Assembly: GCF_050943655.1 (NCBI RefSeq)
Contig: NZ_JBMNPQ010000091.1
Coordinates: 1 to 5,059 of the forward strand
Source: Peptoniphilus_A sp050943655
GTDB taxonomy: Bacteria > Bacillota > Clostridia > Tissierellales > Peptoniphilaceae
Length of the DNA: 5,059 nucleotides
Direction of reading: 5' to 3'
The notes beneath the pieces are model-generated. The model did not search any database, was not told the DNA's origin, and saw only the letters and a list, made by a program, of their open reading frames with translations. The translations under genes and the position numbers were made by a program. This document shows positions 1 through 5,059 of this stretch, one piece after another; positions within the stretch are counted from its first letter, which is position 1; every line of letters starts with the position of its first letter.

Positions 1-30
1 AAGTTTATAATTTATTATATTCTAAGACAT

Positions 31-56
31 AAAAAAAGTGTTGATTTCTCAACACT
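31..56 (-). terminator. Intrinsic (Rho-independent) terminator closing the operon
   Basis: Read on the minus strand, an 8-bp perfect stem AGTGTTGA / TCAACACT (positions 37-56) closes a GAAA tetraloop of the stable GNRA class. It is followed directly by a run of six more T's (36-31), or seven counting the last stem base. The stem starts 13 nt after the thiN stop codon, the usual place for an operon-ending terminator. On the plus strand the hairpin is followed by AATTTAATATATTTT rather than a clean T-run, so I call it for the minus strand only. Confidence 0.93.
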
Positions 57-69
57 AATTTAATATATT

Positions 70-705
70 TTAATCGCGAGACAAAATAATAAAGGCCTCG
101 CCTTTTTTTATTTCTATCTCTCCAACATCTTCTAATATTTCGTTGCTAACACCAAGACCTGGATTCTCATAATTAATTAATAGCTCACTTACTTCGTATT
201 CCAAACCACTTGTAGAGTAGATAGTTTCATCACACAAATTTATAACAGAAATATATTTTTTATCTCCCTTGCTGAAAAAGTACCTTCCCTCTTCAACATA
301 GTACACTTCATTATTATTATCTTCGATTTTAGCTTTTATATTTCTCCTGTAAAGCTTTTTTAGAATACTTACATTTGCAAGCTCATGATCAAGTCTTGTG
401 CCGAGTGCCCCAATAATTACTATATCATCAAAACCACTTCCCAAAAGATATTCTACGCACAAGTGTGTATCAGTGAGATCCTTTTTTGTAGGAAATTTTG
501 AAATCTTTATTCCACTTCTTTTTATATAATCAAGTGATTCATCGTCAATAGAATCCAAATCGCCAAGTAATAGATCAGCTTTTAGACCATATTTTCTCAA
601 GATTTTTGCACCGCCATCAGCGATAATTATAAATCTATCTGAATATTTTTCGATTAAGCCTTTCGATACTTCACGCCCACCTGAAATCAAAAGAGCTTTT
701 TTCAT
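70..705 (-). CDS. thiN: Thiamine diphosphokinase (thiamine pyrophosphokinase)
   Basis: This cytosolic enzyme transfers pyrophosphate from ATP to thiamine, giving thiamine diphosphate, the cofactor of transketolase and pyruvate-type enzymes. At 211 aa it has the normal bacterial ThiN length. Family motifs are in order: ADGGA (residues 29-33), the acidic metal/ATP site GDLDSID (48-54; often GDFDS in relatives), KKDLTDT (74-80), and the thiamine-site region GALGTRLDHELANV (99-112) with Arg104, Asp106, His107 and Asn111. The C-terminal beta domain carries GLEY (167-170) and GVSN (185-188). The ATG start is supported by AAGGAA five bases upstream (711-716). The gene overlaps the end of rpe by 4 nt (ATGA), implying translational coupling. 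It is the last gene before the terminator. I see no THI-box riboswitch, as expected for an internal operon gene, so its expression should follow the operon. No missing key residues were noticed. Confidence 0.95.
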   Translation of the reverse strand: MKKALLISGGREVSKGLIEKYSDRFIIIADGGAKILRKYGLKADLLLGDLDSIDDESLDYIKRSGIKISKFPTKKDLTDTHLCVEYLLGSGFDDIVIIGALGTRLDHELANVSILKKLYRRNIKAKIEDNNNEVYYVEEGRYFFSKGDKKYISVINLCDETIYSTSGLEYEVSELLINYENPGLGVSNEILEDVGEIEIKKGEAFIILSRD

Positions 706-1346
706 AATAGTTCCTTAAATTTTCTAATATTTTCTCTTGTATTTTTACTATCAAATATTGCAGAGCCGGCAACTAAAATATCTGCTCCTGCATCTAAAAC
801 TTTTTTTGCATTGTCAAGCTTTACTCCACCGTCCACTTCAATTAAAGTGTCAAGGTTTCTCTTCTCGATTAATTCTCTAATTTCAGAGATTTTTCTATAG
901 GAGCTCTCGATAAAAGATTGTCCTCCAAAACCTGGATTGACGCTCATTACAAGAATTAAATCTAAATCTTCAATTGTATAATCAAGAATGTCTATGGATT
1001 CGTGCGGATTTAAAGAAAGTCCCGCTTTTAGACCGTAAGATTTAATGAGATTAATTATTCTATTTAGATGAGTTGTCGCATCGCTATGAATTGTAATTAT
1101 ATCAGATCCAGAATTTGCAAATGCCTCAATATAATTTTCGGGATTATTTATCATGAGATGGGTGTCAAAAGTTATATCTGTAAGTGGCCTTAAATGTTTT
1201 ACAACACCAGGTCCAAAAGAAATATTTGGCACATAACTTCCGTCCATTATATCCAAGTGAATATAGTCAACTTTTTCTTCATCCATAATTTTAAAATCTT
1301 TTTCTAAGTTAGCGAAATTTGCTGACAAAATTGATGGTGAAATCAT
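702..1346 (-). CDS. rpe: Ribulose-phosphate 3-epimerase
   Basis: This cytosolic TIM-barrel enzyme interconverts D-ribulose 5-phosphate and D-xylulose 5-phosphate in the pentose phosphate pathway, using a divalent metal. At 214 aa it matches the family length. The N-terminus ISPSILSANFANL (residues 2-14) is typical. Metal ligands are His30 and Asp32 (HLDIMDG, 30-36), His63 (DTHLMI, 61-66) and Asp172 (VDGGV, 171-175). Asp32 and Asp172 are also the expected acid/base pair. Phosphate-binding elements are NPGFGGQ (137-143), Gly173-Gly174 and AGSAIF (193-198). The ATG follows a strong AAAGGAG with 7-nt spacing and overlaps the rsgA stop by one base (TAATG). Downstream it overlaps thiN by 4 nt. The pairing makes metabolic sense: xylulose 5-phosphate is a substrate of transketolase, which needs the thiamine diphosphate made by ThiN. 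No anomalies seen. Confidence 0.97.
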   Translation of the reverse strand: MISPSILSANFANLEKDFKIMDEEKVDYIHLDIMDGSYVPNISFGPGVVKHLRPLTDITFDTHLMINNPENYIEAFANSGSDIITIHSDATTHLNRIINLIKSYGLKAGLSLNPHESIDILDYTIEDLDLILVMSVNPGFGGQSFIESSYRKISEIRELIEKRNLDTLIEVDGGVKLDNAKKVLDAGADILVAGSAIFDSKNTRENIRKFKELL

Positions 1347-2203
1347 TAATATTCTCCTTTGTTTTTCAATTCTTCAAAAATTAGAAGATAATTTTCATAT
1401 CTATTTTTTGATATATCTCCATTTTCTACAGCTTCTTTTACACCACATTTTGGTTCATTTATGTGATTGCAATCTTTAAACTTGCACTTCTCTCTATAAT
1501 TATTAAACTCTCTGAAATAATTTTTTAAATCTTCACTTTCAATATTTAAATCAATTGATGAAAATCCTGGAGTGTCAAAAATATAAATATCATGAGAATA
1601 GAGAAGCTCAACATGCCTTGTGGTGTGCCTTCCCCTTCTAGTCTTATTGGAAACATCTCCAATCTGCACATCTTTATCTAAAATTGCAGAAGTTATAGAA
1701 GATTTTCCAGCAGCACTCACTCCACTTAATGCAACTGTCTTATGTTTACAAAAATCTTTTAATTCTTTTAACGTTTCTTTATTTGTTGCAGAAATCATAA
1801 AAGTCTTAAATCCAGCGTTTGAATAAATGTCATAGAGATTTTTTGCCTCTAATTCATCTAGATCCATTTTATTAATTACAACAGCAATATCTATGCCCTC
1901 ATACTCCGCTTGAATAATAGTTTTATCTACAAGCATTAAATTATATTTTGGATCTTTAACTGGAACAATTATAACTGCCACATCAACATTAGAAACACGT
2001 GGTCTTGTGAGCATATTTTTTCTGGGATATACTTTTTCAATATATCCCAGATTATTATCTTCATATTTAAATTCTACAACATCTCCAACGATTGGAGATA
2101 TATTCTGGTGTCTAAAATTTCCTCTTGCGCGAGTCTCATAAATAACGTCGTCACATTTAATATAATAATATCCACCAGTTAATTTAATTATTTTTCCCTT
2201 CAT
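1346..2203 (-). CDS. rsgA: Ribosome small-subunit maturation GTPase RsgA (YjeQ/CpgA family)
   Basis: RsgA binds the decoding region of the 30S subunit late in assembly and hydrolyses GTP to release assembly factors. It is a circularly permuted GTPase, and the order seen here shows it: an OB-fold N-domain (about 1-65), G4 NKMD (111-114), G5 SAT (138-140), the P-loop GVSAAGKSS (161-169), the switch-I motif GRHTTRHVEL (191-200), then G3 DTPG (210-213). A C-terminal zinc knuckle has Cys240, Cys245, His247 and Cys253, set in the typical C-x4-C-x-H-x5-C pattern. The length of 285 aa is normal (usually about 290-300). The P-loop has Ala-Ala where most relatives have Gly-Val, though it still fits GxxxxGKS. 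The ATG overlaps the prkC stop by one base with no clear Shine-Dalgarno, so translation is probably coupled to prkC. In B. subtilis the orthologue CpgA is phosphorylated by PrkC, so the neighbour is likely functional. Confidence 0.96.
   Translation of the reverse strand: MKGKIIKLTGGYYYIKCDDVIYETRARGNFRHQNISPIVGDVVEFKYEDNNLGYIEKVYPRKNMLTRPRVSNVDVAVIIVPVKDPKYNLMLVDKTIIQAEYEGIDIAVVINKMDLDELEAKNLYDIYSNAGFKTFMISATNKETLKELKDFCKHKTVALSGVSAAGKSSITSAILDKDVQIGDVSNKTRRGRHTTRHVELLYSHDIYIFDTPGFSSIDLNIESEDLKNYFREFNNYREKCKFKDCNHINEPKCGVKEAVENGDISKNRYENYLLIFEELKNKGEY
1354..1360 (-). promoter_or_regulatory. Ribosome binding site of rpe
   Basis: AAAGGAG on the minus strand, 7 nt before the rpe ATG and inside the last codons of rsgA. 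It is the strongest Shine-Dalgarno match in the window and fixes the rpe start. It suggests rpe can be initiated efficiently even though it also overlaps the rsgA stop. Confidence 0.85.
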
Positions 2204-4173
2204 TATTTTACTACTTCAGTCTTAACGAGACTATCGTCCACGTAGATTTCATATTCTCCAGGTCCAATTAGTTCAACATTTGAAGTGTCACCTGGATCAA
2301 TATTGTAATCCCATACTTTACTTCCGTCTCTATTTCCATTGTAATCTTTTACTCTTTTAGCAACAACTTTGTGAGATTTGCCATCATCAGGAACTTTTAC
2401 TTTAACATAGTTAACTTGGTTAAAGTCAGTGCCACCATCATTTCCATTGTCTTCATCAGTTGCGCCGTCTTCAGCACCTTCAGATACATAGATGATTACA
2501 TTATCACCTCGTTTAACACTTTCGCCTGGCTTTGGATCCATATCATATACTTGGCCTTCATCAACTCTATTAGTTGTGCCAGTTTTAATTACAACATTTA
2601 CGCCAAGATCTTTAAGCTGTGCTATTACATCTTTTTGATCAATTCCTGTGTAATTGCTTAGTTTTATAGGTGTGTCGTCAACGCCTTTTGAAACTACAAC
2701 TTTTATAGCTGAACCTCTATTTACAGAATATCCACTTTCAGGATTAGAAGAAATAATTTTTCCTGCTTCTACTTCTTCATTAAATTCTTCTTCAACTGTT
2801 CCAAGTTCTAGTGAATTACTTTCAAGAGCTTTTTTAGCTTCTTCAAGTGTAAGTCCTCTTAGTGGTGGAACTGGTGAAGTGTCTGGAAGTTCATTAATTT
2901 CAAGTGTTACTGTACTTCCCTTTTCAACTTCTTCTCCCTTTTCTGGATCTTGACCAAGAACAATACCATCAGGTTTTTCCTCATCTTCAACAGTCTTAAC
3001 AGACATTAGTAAACCTTGGGCTGTTAGAAGTTCCTCTGCTTCTTGTCTAGTTCGACCGACATAATTTTCAATTACAACTTTTTCAACTTCGTTTGACTTA
3101 TTCATTCCCTTTATGGCTTTTGGAACGATATAAATTAATAGCGCAATTATTACAATTGCCGAGAAAATTCCCAAAATTGCAGGTGCAACAGATTTTTTCT
3201 TTTTAACTTTTTTAGGCTGACTAGGCTTTCTCTCTTGTTGAGAAACATTCTTTTTCTTCGGCCTATTATGTTTATTGATATTTGGTGGAGTTACCACTGC
3301 AGTTCTATCATCAGTGTAACTTGAATTATTCACAATAGGTCTATTATTTAATGTATAACCTTTTATATCTTTTATAAGTTCAGAAACATCAGAGTATCTC
3401 TTGTTTGGATCCTTATCAGTCATCTTTAAAACTAATGCATCGACATCTGGACTTATATTTCTTATAGTATCAGACGGACGAGGCATTTGTGATTGCACTT
3501 GCATAAGAGCAACTGATACAGGATTATCTGCATCAAATGGAAGCTTACCTGTAAGCATCTCATAAAGAACAATTCCAAGTGAATATATATCTGATCTATT
3601 GTCTACCTTAGCTCCACGCGCTTGCTCTGGAGAAAAGTAGTGAACAGAGCCCATAACGGCATTAGTAGCAGTCACAGTTGTGTTATCAGCTACTCTTGCT
3701 ATTCCAAAATCTGTAACTTTAATTCTGTCATCTCTTGTGACCATTATGTTTTGAGATTTTATGTCCCTGTGAACTATATGTTTTGAATGAGCGACCTTTA
3801 AGGCTTCAGCTATTTGAATGCAATAATTTAAAGCACGCCTTTCAGGTATTCTACCCTCATCATTTATTAGTTCTTTTAGAGTTTTACCGTCAATATACTC
3901 CATTACAATGTAGTGAACTTCTTCACCATCAATCTTCTCACTTCCAACATCATAAATACTTACAATATTAGGATGTGAAATACTTGCAGCAGCAAGAGAT
4001 TCTCTTTTAAATTTTCTGATAAAATTATTGTCTTCATTATACTCCATCTTTAATACTTTGATGGCAACAATTCTATCGAGCCTTCTGTCATGGGCTTTAA
4101 AAACATTTCCCATGCCGCCTGTGCCAATTTTTTCTAATATTTCATATCTATTTGCTAATACTTTATTTATCAT
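2203..4173 (-). CDS. prkC: Membrane Ser/Thr protein kinase with PASTA domains (PrkC/StkP type)
   Basis: This eukaryotic-like kinase senses cell-wall fragments or lipid II through extracellular PASTA repeats and phosphorylates wall, division and translation proteins. The cytoplasmic kinase domain (about 10-272) has the glycine loop GTGGMG (17-22), VAIK with Lys39, alpha-C Glu58, HRDIKSQN (135-142; catalytic Asp137), DFG (155-157), a Thr-rich activation loop (Thr165, 166, 168, 170) and SPEQARG (181-187). A basic linker (KKVKKKK, 321-327) precedes one transmembrane helix (about 329-350). Three PASTA repeats follow (about 363-427, 429-496, 501-566), each ending in a P-x-x-G-x-x-V-x-x-G pattern. 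Then come an acidic Asp/Gly/Asn linker (567-583) and a C-terminal beta-rich domain (584-656), probably equivalent to the Ig-like domain of B. subtilis PrkC. There is no signal peptide; topology is N-inside. The ATG follows AGGTG by four bases, 7 nt after the prpC stop. PrpC is the expected opposing phosphatase. Ser140 replaces the usual Pro of HRDIKPxN. Confidence 0.97.
   Translation of the reverse strand: MINKVLANRYEILEKIGTGGMGNVFKAHDRRLDRIVAIKVLKMEYNEDNNFIRKFKRESLAAASISHPNIVSIYDVGSEKIDGEEVHYIVMEYIDGKTLKELINDEGRIPERRALNYCIQIAEALKVAHSKHIVHRDIKSQNIMVTRDDRIKVTDFGIARVADNTTVTATNAVMGSVHYFSPEQARGAKVDNRSDIYSLGIVLYEMLTGKLPFDADNPVSVALMQVQSQMPRPSDTIRNISPDVDALVLKMTDKDPNKRYSDVSELIKDIKGYTLNNRPIVNNSSYTDDRTAVVTPPNINKHNRPKKKNVSQQERKPSQPKKVKKKKSVAPAILGIFSAIVIIALLIYIVPKAIKGMNKSNEVEKVVIENYVGRTRQEAEELLTAQGLLMSVKTVEDEEKPDGIVLGQDPEKGEEVEKGSTVTLEINELPDTSPVPPLRGLTLEEAKKALESNSLELGTVEEEFNEEVEAGKIISSNPESGYSVNRGSAIKVVVSKGVDDTPIKLSNYTGIDQKDVIAQLKDLGVNVVIKTGTTNRVDEGQVYDMDPKPGESVKRGDNVIIYVSEGAEDGATDEDNGNDGGTDFNQVNYVKVKVPDDGKSHKVVAKRVKDYNGNRDGSKVWDYNIDPGDTSNVELIGPGEYEIYVDDSLVKTEVVK
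3124..3189 (-). other. Single transmembrane segment of PrkC
   Basis: Residues about 329-350 of PrkC form an uninterrupted hydrophobic stretch rich in Ile, Ala, Leu and Val. It is preceded by a cluster of six lysines within seven residues and followed by PKAIKGMNK. The positive-inside rule places the kinase domain in the cytoplasm and the PASTA region outside, as in all characterised PASTA kinases. Confidence 0.92.
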
Positions 4174-4180
4174 GCTACAC

Positions 4181-4897
4181 CTACTCGTTATATATTAAAA
4201 TAAATGTAATATTATCTATTCCACCATTATTTAATGCTAGTTCTATCAATTTATCTCGAGCTATTTCCGGTGAATTATTTTTGACTATGTCATAAATCTC
4301 TTTATCTGAGACCATATTAGTAAGTCCATCTGAACACAAAAGCAGGATGTCTTTATCTTTAAGCTTTAAGTTATTAATAATAACCTCAACATCACCACTC
4401 GTTCCAAGCGCCTTTGTAAGTACGTTTTTCTTTGGATGAACTTTCGCCTCTTCTTCAGTTATTTCTCCGATTTCCATCAGATAATTTACAAAAGAATCAT
4501 CATTTGTCAGTTGGCTTATTTCATCATTTATTAAATAAATTCTTGAATCGCCAACGCTTGAATATACAAAAGTATTATCAAGTATATATCCCATAACTAC
4601 TGTGGTGCCCATGCCTCTATACTCGTCATCATTGCTTGATTTTGTAAAAATTTCTAAGTTTGCATTCTTTATTGATTCATTTGTCATATCCATTATATCT
4701 TGTATATTTGGTTTTTTAGTTAATTTTTTAAAATTTTCTGCAATGATTTCTGTAGCCATGGCAGATGCCGTCTCTCCAGCTAAGTGACCACCCATTCCAT
4801 CTGCTAGAACAAATAAATTATTTGAAGGATCTACATAATAATTATCTTCATTATTTTTTCTGTAGTTTCCAACATTTGTTGCAGATACTACTTTCAT
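4181..4897 (-). CDS. prpC: PP2C-family Ser/Thr phosphatase, partner of PrkC
   Basis: This cytosolic, metal-dependent (Mn2+/Mg2+) phosphatase removes phosphate from PrkC and its substrates. With the start chosen here it is 238 aa, the usual size for the PrpC/Stp family (about 240-255). PP2C motifs are in order: RKNNED (13-18, Asp18), LADGMGGH (31-38, metal ligand Asp33), GMGTT (95-99), VGDSR (115-119), HPKKN (154-158) with LTKALG (160-165), CSDGL (188-192, Asp190) and GGIDNIT (225-231, Asp228). I chose ATG at 4897 because AGGTGA lies five bases upstream and the resulting N-terminus MKVVSATNVGNYR matches the family. A GTG three codons earlier (4906) would overlap the rlmN stop and lies inside the Shine-Dalgarno itself. 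The gene begins 5 nt after rlmN and ends 7 nt before prkC, the standard phosphatase-kinase pair. No missing catalytic residues. Confidence 0.96.
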   Translation of the reverse strand: MKVVSATNVGNYRKNNEDNYYVDPSNNLFVLADGMGGHLAGETASAMATEIIAENFKKLTKKPNIQDIMDMTNESIKNANLEIFTKSSNDDEYRGMGTTVVMGYILDNTFVYSSVGDSRIYLINDEISQLTNDDSFVNYLMEIGEITEEEAKVHPKKNVLTKALGTSGDVEVIINNLKLKDKDILLLCSDGLTNMVSDKEIYDIVKNNSPEIARDKLIELALNNGGIDNITFILIYNE

Positions 4898-4902
4898 AAT
4901 TT

Positions 4903-4908
4903 TCACCT
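4903..4908 (-). promoter_or_regulatory. Ribosome binding site of prpC, deciding the start
   Basis: AGGTGA on the minus strand, overlapping the last codon and TGA stop of rlmN, with five bases (4898-4902) before ATG at 4897. It supports that ATG over the in-frame GTG at 4904-4906, which is part of the site and has no Shine-Dalgarno at usable distance. Confidence 0.75.
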
Positions 4909-5059
4909 CATGACTTTGCGCCTAAGCTGTCCGCAAGAAGCGCTAATATCAGAACCCAACTCTCTTCTAATTGTTACATTTAGATTTTCTTTTTCCAATT
5001 TATTTTTAAAATCTTCTATTTTTGAAAGGTCAGGTCTCTTTTCATTAAATTCCTCTATA
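4903..5059 (-). CDS. rlmN: 23S rRNA (adenine2503-C2)/tRNA methyltransferase RlmN, C-terminal end only
   Basis: Only the last 51 codons are in the window; the N-terminal part, including the radical-SAM CxxxCxxC cluster, lies beyond position 5059. The minus-strand frame reads IEEFNEKRPDLSKIEDFK and on to VTIRRELGSDISASCGQLRR, ending KVMR with a TGA stop. This is the characteristic RlmN tail: VT(V/I)RRE-x-G-x-DI-x-A-x-CGQLR. The cysteine of CGQLR (the 42nd residue seen) corresponds to the conserved C-terminal catalytic cysteine that becomes transiently methyl-linked during C2 methylation of A2503 (Cys355 in E. coli). Loss of this enzyme slightly raises susceptibility to some peptidyl-transferase drugs. 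The resistance enzyme Cfr is a relative, but this operon position and tail point to RlmN. Its stop lies 5 nt before prpC, so it belongs to the same transcript. Confidence 0.93.
   Translation of the reverse strand, partial: IEEFNEKRPDLSKIEDFKNKLEKENLNVTIRRELGSDISASCGQLRRKVMR

Noticed and set aside
1..30. A+T-rich stretch beyond the terminator as a promoter or gene start
   Set aside because: Too short and too A+T-rich to support any -35/-10 pair or reading frame.
31..60. Possible bidirectional terminator or small plus-strand RNA at the hairpin
   Set aside because: The plus-strand side lacks an uninterrupted T-run and no plus-strand gene ends here within the window.
1620..1826. Plus-strand open frame of 68 codons opposite rsgA
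   Set aside because: It lies wholly antisense to the conserved G-domain of RsgA, has no recognisable domain and is explained as a shadow of the real gene.
2371..2953. Two plus-strand open frames (2371-2661 and 2654-2953) opposite the PASTA region of prkC
   Set aside because: The low-complexity Ser/Thr/Phe-rich translations are what the complement of Glu/Lys/Gly/Val-rich PASTA codons gives. The apparent hydrophobicity of the first is an antisense artefact.
3783..3971. Plus-strand open frame of 62 codons opposite the kinase domain
   Set aside because: Antisense to catalytic kinase motifs, with no family resemblance.
4602..4787. Plus-strand open frame of 61 codons opposite prpC
   Set aside because: Antisense to conserved PP2C motifs (GMGTT and DGMGGH regions); its hydrophobic translation reflects the reverse complement.
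4903..5059. Cfr-type antibiotic resistance methyltransferase instead of RlmN
   Set aside because: The tail VTIRRE...DISASCGQLRR and the position before prpC-prkC fit the housekeeping RlmN. The radical-SAM region needed for a full distinction is outside the window.

Overview
The window is one end of a tightly packed housekeeping operon, read entirely on the minus strand, from a low-G+C Gram-positive (Firmicutes-type) bacterium. The evidence is the strong A+T bias, the AGGAG-type ribosome binding sites, a PASTA-domain Ser/Thr kinase of the PrkC/StkP type, and the gene order rlmN-prpC-prkC-rsgA-rpe-thiN, which matches the well-known Bacillus/Clostridium arrangement. The very A+T-rich composition and Lys/Asn/Ile-rich proteins would suit an anaerobic Clostridia/Tissierellia-like lineage such as the Gram-positive anaerobic cocci. 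That placement is inference; the genus cannot be fixed from this sequence.

In transcription order (high to low coordinates): the last 51 codons of rlmN (23S rRNA/tRNA adenine C2-methyltransferase); prpC (PP2C-family phosphatase); prkC (membrane Ser/Thr kinase with three PASTA repeats and an extra C-terminal extracellular domain); rsgA (small-ribosomal-subunit maturation GTPase); rpe (ribulose-phosphate 3-epimerase); and thiN (thiamine diphosphokinase). A clean intrinsic terminator for the minus strand lies 13 nt after thiN. No junction between genes has more than 7 untranslated bases, and three junctions overlap by 1 to 4 nt. Positions 1-30, past the terminator, are A+T-rich and hold nothing I can identify. 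There is no stretch of 300 bases without a gene.

Functionally, PrkC and PrpC form an opposed kinase/phosphatase pair that couples cell-wall state to growth. RsgA is a known PrkC substrate in Bacillus subtilis and also serves there as a metabolite-repair enzyme protecting the pentose phosphate pathway. Rpe is in that pathway, and ThiN makes the thiamine diphosphate used by transketolase, the enzyme that consumes Rpe's product. The cluster therefore links translation, wall signalling and pentose phosphate metabolism. I see no mobile element, CRISPR array, tRNA/rRNA, broken gene or sign of horizontal transfer, and no previously undescribed system. The points worth a second look are small: the prpC start, the prkC-rsgA junction without a Shine-Dalgarno, variant residues in conserved motifs of PrkC and RsgA, and the PrkC C-terminal extension.
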